Under the pieces are notes generated by a model. It was not told where the DNA came from, did not search any database, and saw only the letters and a program-made list of their open reading frames with translations. The position numbers and the translations under genes are program-made. Shown here one piece after another: positions 6,662 to 14,157 of a stretch of DNA of 64,000 bases. Every line of letters begins with the position of its first letter. The stretch's first letter is position 1. Source of the stretch: Variovorax sp. DXTD-1. GTDB taxonomy: Bacteria; Pseudomonadota; Gammaproteobacteria; Burkholderiales; Burkholderiaceae_C. The DNA lies in assembly GCF_003984625.1 (NCBI RefSeq), contig NZ_RWKH01000010.1, forward strand, positions 1 to 64,000, written 5' to 3'.

Positions 6662-9091
6662 TCAGAAGCGGTCTGGCAGCCCCATGGCCGGGTCGCTCAC
6701 CGAATGCCGGCCGGTCTCGATGCGGCCGGCAAAGCGCCGGTAGAAAGACGGGTCGGCATCGCAGGTCACCACAAAGTCGTACCACTGGCCGCTGGAGTCC
6801 AGGCTCCAGCGCATGGCGGTGTCGCCGCCGCCCTTGACGCGAACGCGCCATGAGCCGTCGGGATGGGGGCGGTAGATGCCGTTGTTGCCGTGCTCGCCGT
6901 GCTCGCCGTGCTCGCCGTGCTCGCCGTGGGCATTGTTTCCGTTGTTGTCATGGCGGCGGCGGTCGTTGTCGTCGTCTTCGCGGTCTTCGTGGCGGCCCCT
7001 GCCGCCGGCCTGGTAGGCATCGGGCCGCGGGTAGGCCTTGTTCGACTGCACGGTAAAGCGGCAATCGCGCCGGCCGTCGTTGCGCATCTGCAGGTAGATG
7101 TCGCCGCGGCGCGCGTCGTAGCCCACGCGGATTTCGGGCGCGGCCGCACCGCCGGCGCGCAGCCGGTTCAGGTCGCCCTTGAACTGGCGGTGAAAGCCGT
7201 TGGGGCCGAGCACCCACAGGTCGTACAGGCCGGCGTTGTCGGTCATGGCGTTCCAGTAGCCGTCGAGCTGCTTGCCGGGCTCGACCGCGTAGCGGCGCGG
7301 CAGGCTGTCCGACAGGTGCAGCTTGTCGTACACGTGGAACACGGCGGCCGCCTTGCCGCTGTTGGCAAACAGCAGCTGAACGCGGCCGTTGAGCGAGTCG
7401 CTGCGGGCGCTGGTGTGCAGCTCGTAGGGCAGCGCGCGTGAGGGCCGCACGCCGGTCGCCTGCACGGGCAACGCGGCATCGGCCGTGGGCACGATGCTCG
7501 GCATGGCCTGCTGCGCAGCGGTGAGCGCGTCGGCCTCGGCCTTGGTCTTGCGGCCTGCCAGGGTGGGCAAGGGCTCGTCGTTGGGCCTCTCGAAGTTGAA
7601 CGCGCTGGTGAGGTCGCTGCACACGGCCCGGCGGTACTTGCTGATTTGCGGCTCGGCCACGCCAAAGCACTTTTCCAGGAACATGAGCGTCGAGGTGTGG
7701 TCGCACACCTGCGAGTTGACCCAGCCGCCGCGGCTCCACGGCGAAACCACCCACATCGGCACGCGCGGGCCGGGGCCGTAGGGGCGGCCGTCCATGGCGG
7801 GCTGCCGCGGCGTGGCCGGCGTGTAGTTGTGATATTCAACGGCCACGTCGGCCTCGGCCATGGTGGTCGCGCCGGCAAGCGTTCCGTCGGGGTTGCGCGA
7901 TGGTGCCGCGGGTGAAGGCAGGTGGTCGAAGAAGCCGTCGTTCTCGTCGAAGTTGATGAGCAGCACGGTCTTGCTCCACACCTCGGGGTTGGAGGTGAGT
8001 GCGTCCAGCACTTCCTGCACATACCAGCCGCCCTTGGCCGGACTCGAGGGGCCGGGGTGCTCGCTATAGGCAGACGGCGAAATGATCCACGACACCGCGG
8101 GCAAGGTGCCGTTGCGGATGTCTTCACGGAAGGTTTCGAGAAAGCCATACGGCATGGTGTTGCCGAAGCCCTTGGCCAGCGGGCTGAGCGGATCGTCGAT
8201 GGCCGGGTCATAAAACGGCCCCGCGGCGGTCACCGGCTGCGTGATGTCGGTGGCGGGCACGTACACCGGTCGGCGGGCTTCGGGCATCTGCTCGATGGCG
8301 GTGCGCCAGTGCCTGAAGCTCATCATCTCGTTGCAGCCGAAGTTGTCGATCAGGCTCTGGTAGACCTTCCATTTGACGCCGGCCTTTTCAAGCCGGTCGG
8401 CATAGGTGGTCCAGGTCCAGCCTTCGGTGGAGGCGCCGATGTCGTTGCCCGCGTTGAACTGGTTGTTGAGCACCGCCAACTGCACCTTGCTGCCATCGAC
8501 CGGGCTGGTGCCGTTGGGGCCGTTGGTGCCGCTCCAGTAGAACAAGCGATTGGCAATGGTGCCGGTGTGCATGCCGCAGTGGTAGTGGTCGCACAGCGTG
8601 AAGGCCTCGGCCAGCGCGCGCTGGAACGGCACTTCGGCGGTGTCGTAGTAGCCCATCGACAGCAGGTTCTTGGAGTCCGGCCACTTGAACATGCGGCCGT
8701 GGTCCCATGCGGCCTGCGAGTCGGACCAGCTGTGCGGCGTGCTGCCCGCGCGCTGCGCGTTGCCCTTGCTCTCGTCCAGCCGGTAGGGCACATAGGTGCT
8801 GGGCGGCGATGTCCTGGTATAGGTCTGGTGGAAGATGGTCTTGCCGTTGGGCGCCGGAACGGCAAAGCGATCGCCATAGCCGCGCACGCCCTTGAAGGTT
8901 CCGAAGTAGCTGTCGAAAGAGCGGTTCTCCTGCATCAGCAGAACGACGTGCTTCACGTCCTTGATGGTGCCGGTGTCGTGGTGCGCCGGAATGGCCAGCG
9001 CGCGGCGAATGCTGGGCGGAAAGGTGGCCAGCGTGGCGGCTGCAATGCCGGTGCCCGTGGCGCTCTGTAGAAACTTGCGACGTGTGGTCAT
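6662..9091 (-). CDS. Phosphocholine-specific phospholipase C
   Basis: An 809-residue acid-phosphatase-superfamily phospholipase C of the PlcN/PlcH kind. A Tat signal (TTRRKFLQS) opens the protein and exports it folded. The catalytic domain follows: HVVLLMQENRSFDSYFGT near residue 50, then HCGMHTGTIANR, and INFDENDGFFDH near residue 390, all hallmark metal- and substrate-binding segments. The C-terminus holds the beta domains of the family (LHTSARSDSLNGRVQLLFAN and later). A His/Asp/Asn-rich insertion at about residues 698-737 with an HGE tandem repeat is unusual. Likely role: cleaving phosphocholine or phosphoethanolamine head groups, useful for phosphate or lipid supply. Confidence 0.9.
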   Translation of the reverse strand: MTTRRKFLQSATGTGIAAATLATFPPSIRRALAIPAHHDTGTIKDVKHVVLLMQENRSFDSYFGTFKGVRGYGDRFAVPAPNGKTIFHQTYTRTSPPSTYVPYRLDESKGNAQRAGSTPHSWSDSQAAWDHGRMFKWPDSKNLLSMGYYDTAEVPFQRALAEAFTLCDHYHCGMHTGTIANRLFYWSGTNGPNGTSPVDGSKVQLAVLNNQFNAGNDIGASTEGWTWTTYADRLEKAGVKWKVYQSLIDNFGCNEMMSFRHWRTAIEQMPEARRPVYVPATDITQPVTAAGPFYDPAIDDPLSPLAKGFGNTMPYGFLETFREDIRNGTLPAVSWIISPSAYSEHPGPSSPAKGGWYVQEVLDALTSNPEVWSKTVLLINFDENDGFFDHLPSPAAPSRNPDGTLAGATTMAEADVAVEYHNYTPATPRQPAMDGRPYGPGPRVPMWVVSPWSRGGWVNSQVCDHTSTLMFLEKCFGVAEPQISKYRRAVCSDLTSAFNFERPNDEPLPTLAGRKTKAEADALTAAQQAMPSIVPTADAALPVQATGVRPSRALPYELHTSARSDSLNGRVQLLFANSGKAAAVFHVYDKLHLSDSLPRRYAVEPGKQLDGYWNAMTDNAGLYDLWVLGPNGFHRQFKGDLNRLRAGGAAAPEIRVGYDARRGDIYLQMRNDGRRDCRFTVQSNKAYPRPDAYQAGGRGRHEDREDDDNDRRRHDNNGNNAHGEHGEHGEHGEHGNNGIYRPHPDGSWRVRVKGGGDTAMRWSLDSSGQWYDFVVTCDADPSFYRRFAGRIETGRHSVSDPAMGLPDRF
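6888..6923. repeat. 9-bp tandem repeat inside the phospholipase gene
   Basis: Four perfect copies of CCGTGCTCG lie end to end, followed by a fifth partial copy. On the coding strand they give His-Gly-Glu triplets (HGEHGEHGEHGE). Because the unit is a multiple of three, copy-number change by slippage would alter length but not frame. Confidence 0.9.
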
Positions 9092-9128
9092 GGTGGGTCG
9101 GTTTCAGGTGTTGATGATGCGCGCGCCT

Positions 9129-9350
9129 TCAGGGGGCGTAGCTGACGGTGGGTTCGCTGTTGTTGCCCGGGTCGGGCGTGGTCGATGCGGGGTCGGTCTT
9201 GGCCGTGTTGTCGCCGCTGTCCTTCGCACTGGCGCTGGCGCTGAAGCCGCCACTTCCGCCACCGCCATCACCACCGCCGCATGCGCTCAACGCGCAAGCG
9301 AGGACCAACAGCGCGAGCGGCGCGCGCAGATACAAAAGCCGTGAATGCAT
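9129..9350 (-). CDS. Small Gly/Ser-rich lipoprotein
   Basis: A 73-residue lipoprotein with a clear signal (RAPLALLVLACALSACGGG; lipobox LSAC, Cys24) and a mature part of low complexity, rich in Gly, Ser, Asp and Thr. No catalytic domain can fit. It sits immediately upstream of the phospholipase C gene on the same strand with a 37-base gap, so the two may be co-transcribed. Possibly a cell-surface accessory or a spacer peptide; function unknown. Confidence 0.6.
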   Translation of the reverse strand: MHSRLLYLRAPLALLVLACALSACGGGDGGGGSGGFSASASAKDSGDNTAKTDPASTTPDPGNNSEPTVSYAP

Positions 9351-9542
9351 GGATGAGTCACTCCTGATTTCGCCGAGGCAATTTGAATGGCCTCGATGAC
9401 CAGCAGTGTCTCCGCCGCCAAAGCATCAAGGCGGCATCAAGCGTACGAAGCAGCCATGACACCGCGATGTAGCAGCGATGCGAACCTTGGTAGGCATTGG
9501 AGGCAAATCAGTAATGCATTGGTAATGCATTGCCGATGTTTC

Positions 9543-10286
9543 TCAGTCGAACGGCGCCCATCGGCCGGATTCAGGGCTCACGATTGCCCGCTTGCCCTTC
9601 ACCCGCACCTGCTCTTCATGCAGTTGCGATGCGGTCGAAGGATCGACGTCGAACGCAACGCCGAGTGCGCGCGCCACGTTGGCATCTTCTATCGGCAGCT
9701 CCCAGGTAAGGAACACTTGGGTGCAGTCTTTCTCCGGTCCGAAGCTGGCCGCATCGAAGCCGCTGCCGCCACGCGGTACCACCGCGTGAGGCTGGCCGGT
9801 ATCGAAGATCAGGACCGTGCCGCGCGCAAGCGGAATGCGATGGCCCGTGGAAGCAAAGTGCACGTCCAGCCCCTTGTCTTCGCTCACGAAGAGATTGCAG
9901 AACGCCGTACCGCCGTATTGCGCAGCATCGTGGTGGTAGCGTGCACCGCGGCAAGCCATGAGGGCAACGTCGCTCGACGCGAGCACGTCGCCCAGGCCGA
10001 GCGCGCGCCTCCACTCCGCCGCGGCCTGCACGCAGCGCGCGTAGTCGGGCCAGCGCGCCCGGGCCCGCGCCAGGGGCAACGGCTCCACGTCGCCGGGCTC
10101 CAGCGCCAAGTGCGAAGAAACCTCGCGCTCCCAATCTGCAATCAGGCGTGCGGGGGGCGCGGGCACATCGACCCTGCCTGACAACACCACATCGCTCACG
10201 CTGCGGCTGCGCATGGCATCGCCGCTCAGGAAGTAGCAAACGAGGTGGTCTTCTCGCACGCGAGGCGGTGGAGTGGGAAGGCTCAT
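9543..10286 (-). CDS. Hypothetical, possible 2OG-Fe(II) oxygenase-like fold
   Basis: A 247-residue soluble protein. The segment RYHHDAAQYGGTAFCNLF, then LDVHFASTG, then TVLIFDTGQPHAVVPRGG has the spacing of a double-stranded beta-helix iron site: an H-x-D pair followed about 60 residues later by a His in a QPHAV turn. That would fit a 2-oxoglutarate/Fe(II) dioxygenase-like protein, although a clear distal Arg for 2-oxoglutarate is not obvious to me. Met1 is used, but Met25 (MRSRSVSD) is an alternative. Substrate unknown. Confidence 0.45.
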   Translation of the reverse strand: MSLPTPPPRVREDHLVCYFLSGDAMRSRSVSDVVLSGRVDVPAPPARLIADWEREVSSHLALEPGDVEPLPLARARARWPDYARCVQAAAEWRRALGLGDVLASSDVALMACRGARYHHDAAQYGGTAFCNLFVSEDKGLDVHFASTGHRIPLARGTVLIFDTGQPHAVVPRGGSGFDAASFGPEKDCTQVFLTWELPIEDANVARALGVAFDVDPSTASQLHEEQVRVKGKRAIVSPESGRWAPFD

Positions 10287-10340
10287 CCGCAGCAGTGTAG
10301 TGAGGCAGGTTCCGCGTGCCCGCCTTCGCCGCGGGCGGCG

Positions 10341-10625
10341 TCAAGGCCTGAACGTGGACTCCCGCTTTGCATAGGCCAGCGCGGCGAGCAGGCCGAGGCC
10401 CGCCACGGCCGCGGCGCCCCAAGCCACCGCGGGGCTGCACAGCATGCGGCCGAGCGACGAGCGTTGTCCGCTTCCCGTTCCGATGCCCGTGGCGGCGCGT
10501 TCGAGCGGCGTGAGCGGCCGCGCCGTGTTCGGGTTTTCTTCGCCCTCAAGAACGGCCTGGGAAATTTCCAGCGGCGTCAGTTCATCGGCAACGTGTCCGG
10601 ACAGCGATTTGTCGTTGGCGCGCAT
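10341..10625 (-). CDS. Hypothetical single-pass membrane protein
   Basis: A 94-residue protein with a soluble N-terminus (LTPLEISQAVLEGEENPNTA) and one membrane helix near residues 66-84 (AVAWGAAAVAGLGLLAALAYA) followed by a short basic tail, as in tail-anchored proteins. I do not recognise the family. It is next to the oxygenase-like gene on the same strand but separated by 54 bases. Confidence 0.4.
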   Translation of the reverse strand: MRANDKSLSGHVADELTPLEISQAVLEGEENPNTARPLTPLERAATGIGTGSGQRSSLGRMLCSPAVAWGAAAVAGLGLLAALAYAKRESTFRP

Positions 10626-10785
10626 GCAAAGCCTTTCATTCGAAGTTTGAGTCTGCGGCGAAGACTCTCCTGGCGCCGGCCCGGCGTTCTACAGCCGACA
10701 GCGGACTTTTGCGTAGGCCGAGGGCGCGCACGTTTCGTTGCAGCCCGAAGTGTTCCTCCCGCAGGCTCTCGATGATCGGCGCACC

Positions 10786-11703
10786 ATGCCAACGACCCCA
10801 CCCCGCATCGCTTTCGAATGGATGCTGCTCGCCGTGCTCGCCACCTGCTGGGGCGCCTCGTACACCTTCATCAAGATCGGCGTGCAGACGCTGCCGCCCG
10901 TCACGCTGATCGCGGCGCGCACGCTGATTGCGGGCCTGCTGCTGCTCGCGCTGCTGCGCCTGCGCGGCGTGCGGCTGCCGCGGGAGCCCGCCATGTGGCG
11001 CCGCTTCGCGCTGCAAGCATGCTTGAACAGCGTGCTGCCGTTCACGCTCATCGCGTGGGCCGAGCGCAGCGTGGATGCCGGGCTCGCCGCCATCCTCAAC
11101 TCGACCTCGCCGATCTTCATCTTCCTGCTGGGCCTGGGCATGGGCGGCGCCGAGAAGCCGACGCTGCGCCGCCTCTTCGGCGTGTGCGCGGGCCTCGCGG
11201 GCATCTGCCTGATCGTCGGCGTCGAGGCGCTGCACGGCCTCGGGCATTCGCTCGTTGGGCAAATCGGGCTGGTGGCGGCGGCCGTCTGCTATGGCTGCGC
11301 CGCCATGTTCGGCCGCGTGTTCAAGGGACTCGATCCGATGGTGCCGGCCGCGGGCTCACTGCTTTGCGGCGCGGCGATGCTGCTGCCCGCGAGCCTCGCG
11401 ATCGACCGGCCGTGGACACTGGCGCCTTCGGCCGGCTCGGTGCTGGCGGTGCTGGCGCTCGCGGTGCTTTCCACGGCCTTTGCCTTCACGATCTACTTCC
11501 GGCTCATCAAGACGCTCGGGCCGATGTCGACCGCCGCGCAGGCCTACCTGCGCGTGCCCATCGGCGTGATGATCGGCGTGTTGTTCCTCGGCGAGGCGCT
11601 CTCGCCTACCGCGTGGGCCGGGCTCGCGTGCATCGTGGCGGGCGTGGTCGCGATGACGGTGCCCGCGCGCGGCGGACCGCGTCTGACCAGGCTCCGGGCG
11701 TAG
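10786..11703 (+). CDS. EamA/DMT-family exporter
   Basis: A 305-residue integral membrane protein of the drug/metabolite transporter superfamily, with two EamA repeats and about ten membrane helices. The first repeat opens with LLAVLATCWGASYTFIKIGV, a standard EamA start, and ends near FGVCAGLAGICLIVGVEAL. The second repeat ends with LGEALSPTAWAGLACIVAGV, again typical. Members export amino acids, nucleosides or other small metabolites. ATG 10786 was picked since it precedes the first helix; an upstream in-frame ATG at 10738 would add 16 non-hydrophobic residues. Confidence 0.85.
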   Translation: MPTTPPRIAFEWMLLAVLATCWGASYTFIKIGVQTLPPVTLIAARTLIAGLLLLALLRLRGVRLPREPAMWRRFALQACLNSVLPFTLIAWAERSVDAGLAAILNSTSPIFIFLLGLGMGGAEKPTLRRLFGVCAGLAGICLIVGVEALHGLGHSLVGQIGLVAAAVCYGCAAMFGRVFKGLDPMVPAAGSLLCGAAMLLPASLAIDRPWTLAPSAGSVLAVLALAVLSTAFAFTIYFRLIKTLGPMSTAAQAYLRVPIGVMIGVLFLGEALSPTAWAGLACIVAGVVAMTVPARGGPRLTRLRA

Positions 11704-11844
11704 ACCTCGGCTTCGGCCCGATCGGCCGCTAGGAAGAGATTCAGGTCTTTGATCTCTCCAAGGGTGAGCGCCGATGAAAAGCCGCATCAGGTACATCGAA
11801 TCAGCAGTAGCCGACCCACCGCCATTTGGCGCCAGAATGCGCTC

Positions 11845-12198
11845 ATGAGCCACCACAACGACACGCAGGAGACCGCCGAACGCATTCCTTTCGAGGAATT
11901 CCGCGAGGGGCTGCCGCAGGGGCGCTTTCGCGTCATCGTCAACCCCGCGCTGGCGGTGCCTTTCGTGTCGCACCGCATGCATGCGACGGCATTGGCACTC
12001 GCCCTCATCGGCCCGGGCATTGCCGCGGCGCTGGCCGGGCATCCGTGGATCGGCGGGCCGCTGGTGGTGGCCGGCATTCTGGTGCGGTGGTCCGTCAAGA
12101 AGCAGGCGCCCCGCATTCTTTTGCACCTGGCCGCGCGCGTGCCGTCGGTCTATGAGCAGGCCGGCGAGCATGGCGTGATGGAAGTGCGCCGCGCCTGA
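11845..12198 (+). CDS. Hypothetical membrane protein
   Basis: A 117-residue protein with a soluble N-terminus (ERIPFEEFREGLPQGRFRVI), then two hydrophobic segments (ALALALIGPGIAAALAG and PLVVAGILVRW) and a basic, partly helical C-terminus (KKQAPRILLHLAARVPSVYE). The gene ends 11 bases before the alpha/beta-hydrolase on the same strand, suggesting one transcript. I do not recognise it. Confidence 0.55.
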   Translation: MSHHNDTQETAERIPFEEFREGLPQGRFRVIVNPALAVPFVSHRMHATALALALIGPGIAAALAGHPWIGGPLVVAGILVRWSVKKQAPRILLHLAARVPSVYEQAGEHGVMEVRRA

Positions 12199-12209
12199 GG
12201 AGCGATGCG

Positions 12210-12977
12210 ATGCAAACAGCGAACATCTACGCGGAACAAGGCGGCGGAGGCCCCGACCTGCTTCTCATGCTGCATGGCATGGGCGCAACGGGCGCCGTGT
12301 GGTCGCCGATGCGCGAAACGGCAGGCACCCGCTGGGCCGGGCGCTGGCTCGCGCTGGATTTGCCCGGCCACGGCCGCTCCGGCCGGCAAGACTCTTATGC
12401 GATCGGCCAATTCGCCGCAACCGTTGCGCGCGCCGCGCTGCCGCACGTCGACCCCGCGGGGCGGCTGGTGGTGCTCGGGCATTCGCTGGGCGGAGTGATC
12501 GCCCTCGCGCTGGCCACGGGCTGGTTCGGTGTGGCACCGCACCGGGTCTTTGGGGCCGGCATCAAGGCGGCATGGAGCGACGACGAACTGCGCCGCATGG
12601 ACACGCTGGCATCGCAGCCCGCAAAGAAGTTTTCCACGGAGGATGAAGCCTGGGAGCGGTACCTGAAGGTTTCTGGCCTTGCAGGAATTGCCGATGCATC
12701 GGCGGCTGCCGCTGCAAGAGGCGTGGAGCGCGACGCCGACGGATGGCACCTGGCGATGGACCCCCGAGCCAATGCAGTCGGCAAACCTCCGCTATCCGAA
12801 CTGATGGCGCTGGCCCGCTGCCCCGTTCACCTTGGCCGGGGGCGCGACGATGCATTGGTCACGACGGAGCAGACCCGCGCGCTCGACCCCGATGCCCGCG
12901 ACCTTGGACCGCACAGCCACAACGTGATGATCGAGGCGCCCGAAACGGTTTGGGATTGGGTCGCCGCGTTCACCTGA
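12210..12977 (+). CDS. Alpha/beta-fold hydrolase
   Basis: A 255-residue cytosolic alpha/beta hydrolase. The oxyanion segment LLMLHGMGATGAVW lies at about residues 18-31, the strand-4 segment ALDLPGHGRSG near 50, and the nucleophile elbow GHSLGG near residue 90 supplies the catalytic Ser. The likely catalytic His is in the C-terminal LGPHSHNVMIE. This is the layout of small esterases, lactonases and C-C hydrolases; substrate cannot be told. The preceding membrane protein may be co-transcribed. Confidence 0.8.
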   Translation: MQTANIYAEQGGGGPDLLLMLHGMGATGAVWSPMRETAGTRWAGRWLALDLPGHGRSGRQDSYAIGQFAATVARAALPHVDPAGRLVVLGHSLGGVIALALATGWFGVAPHRVFGAGIKAAWSDDELRRMDTLASQPAKKFSTEDEAWERYLKVSGLAGIADASAAAAARGVERDADGWHLAMDPRANAVGKPPLSELMALARCPVHLGRGRDDALVTTEQTRALDPDARDLGPHSHNVMIEAPETVWDWVAAFT

Positions 12978-12985
12978 CCCAGGCG

Positions 12986-13558
12986 TCACCGCCCGTCGGT
13001 GGGTAGCGTGCCCACCACCGCCAGGGCGCCCTGGCGCGATCGCATGACCACGCCTTCGCCGGACGCCAGCGCCACGCCCGTCAGCGCGCTGATGTTGGCC
13101 TGGTGAGTGGTCACCACGAGTACGCCCGGGCCGCGCCAGGCCAAGAGCAGCGCCCGCGCACGCTCGCTCTGCTCGGGTTCGCGCGATCGATCGGAGAACA
13201 GCGAATTGAATGCACTGTCGACACGAGGCTTGATGGCGGGAAAGGCCAAGGTGGCGGTATCGCGCGCACGGCACCATTCGGACGTAAGCACGCTGGACAC
13301 CGCAATGCCGCGCTCTCGAAACCGCTCGCCGATGCGGCGCGCTTGCTTGCGGCCCGTGTCGTCGAGGTTGCGCTGCGTGCTGCAGTCGTCCAGGCGCATG
13401 CCGGGCGGGTCTCCGATTCCCGGTGCCTCGGCATGCCGGAACAGAACGACGTCGCCGTTGCGCAGCGCGCCCCACCCGGTATCGGTCTGGCCCGAGCCCG
13501 GCGCGCAACCCAGCACAAGGGCACTGGCCAGCAGCATGCATACGGCAGCGCGGTTCAT
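12986..13558 (-). CDS. Exported histidine phosphatase family protein
   Basis: A 190-residue protein of the histidine phosphatase (phosphoglycerate mutase-like) superfamily with a lipoprotein-type signal (LLASALVLGC). The catalytic motif reads FRHAEAPG, so the phospho-accepting His is present but the usual RHG is RHA, as in many periplasmic members. Downstream elements are SSVLTSEWCRARDTA (typical S-x-x-x-R-x-x-x-T region) and VLVVTTHQANISALTG, where the second catalytic His sits. A role in periplasmic phosphate-ester breakdown is plausible; substrate unknown. Confidence 0.8.
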   Translation of the reverse strand: MNRAAVCMLLASALVLGCAPGSGQTDTGWGALRNGDVVLFRHAEAPGIGDPPGMRLDDCSTQRNLDDTGRKQARRIGERFRERGIAVSSVLTSEWCRARDTATLAFPAIKPRVDSAFNSLFSDRSREPEQSERARALLLAWRGPGVLVVTTHQANISALTGVALASGEGVVMRSRQGALAVVGTLPTDGR

Positions 13559-13638
13559 GTGAACTCCTGGTACAGGTCGACGCCAAATCGAGCCCTATAG
13601 TAAAGACCCGCCCTCACCTTGAAAAGGAGTACCCGCTC

Positions 13639-14157
13639 GTGTCCAAGACACTTTCATTCAGGCCACTGGAAGAGCGCGACTTTCCGATGTTCCACGAATG
13701 GGTTCGGCGGCCCCACGTCGCCGAATGGTGGAGCGAGCCCAGCACGCTGGAAGAGATAAAGGACGAGTACCTGCCCACCCTCGACGGCAGGTCTTCGACC
13801 AGGGCATTCATCGCCAGCCTTGATGATGAGCCGATCGGGTTCATCCAGGTCTATGTGGTGCAAGGCTCCGGAGACGGCTGGTGGGAAGACGAAACCGATG
13901 CCGGCGCGAGAGGCATCGACCAGTTTCTGGCAGACGCCGCGCGATTGAACCAGGGACTCGGCACCGCAATGATCAAGGCCTTCGTCGAGCGGCTCTTTCA
14001 GGAGCCGGGGGTTTCGAAGGTGCAGACAGACCCCTCGCCCGACAACGCACGTGCCATACGGTGCTACAGAAAAGTTGGCTTCAAGGACGTTGGCGAAGTC
14101 ATGACGCCTGATGGGCCTGCGCTGCTTATGCGGTATGAAAGAGAAGAGCCGATTTGA
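13639..14157 (+). CDS. AAC(6')-type aminoglycoside acetyltransferase homologue
   Basis: A 172-residue GNAT-fold protein close in layout to aminoglycoside 6'-N-acetyltransferases of the AAC(6')-Ib kind. The C-terminal half carries the hallmark chain ARGIDQFLADAARLNQGLG, then VQTDPSPDNARAIRCYRKVG, then MTPDGPALLM, which closely parallels that family. The N-terminus has FHEWVRRPHVAEWW. I chose GTG 13639 because GAAAAGGAGT sits at the right distance before it; the frame is open further upstream but overlaps the divergent phosphatase. The stop TGA shares its last base with the ATG of the next gene, so the two are translationally coupled. Whether it acts on aminoglycosides is inferred. Confidence 0.8.
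   Translation: MSKTLSFRPLEERDFPMFHEWVRRPHVAEWWSEPSTLEEIKDEYLPTLDGRSSTRAFIASLDDEPIGFIQVYVVQGSGDGWWEDETDAGARGIDQFLADAARLNQGLGTAMIKAFVERLFQEPGVSKVQTDPSPDNARAIRCYRKVGFKDVGEVMTPDGPALLMRYEREEPI

Noticed and set aside
6888..6923. Repeat array considered as CRISPR
   Set aside because: The unit is 9 bp, tandem without spacers, and in frame within a coding sequence.
13423..13638. A longer N-terminus for the AAC(6')-like protein
   Set aside because: It overlaps the divergent phosphatase gene, has no homology and the GTG at 13639 has a good ribosome binding site.
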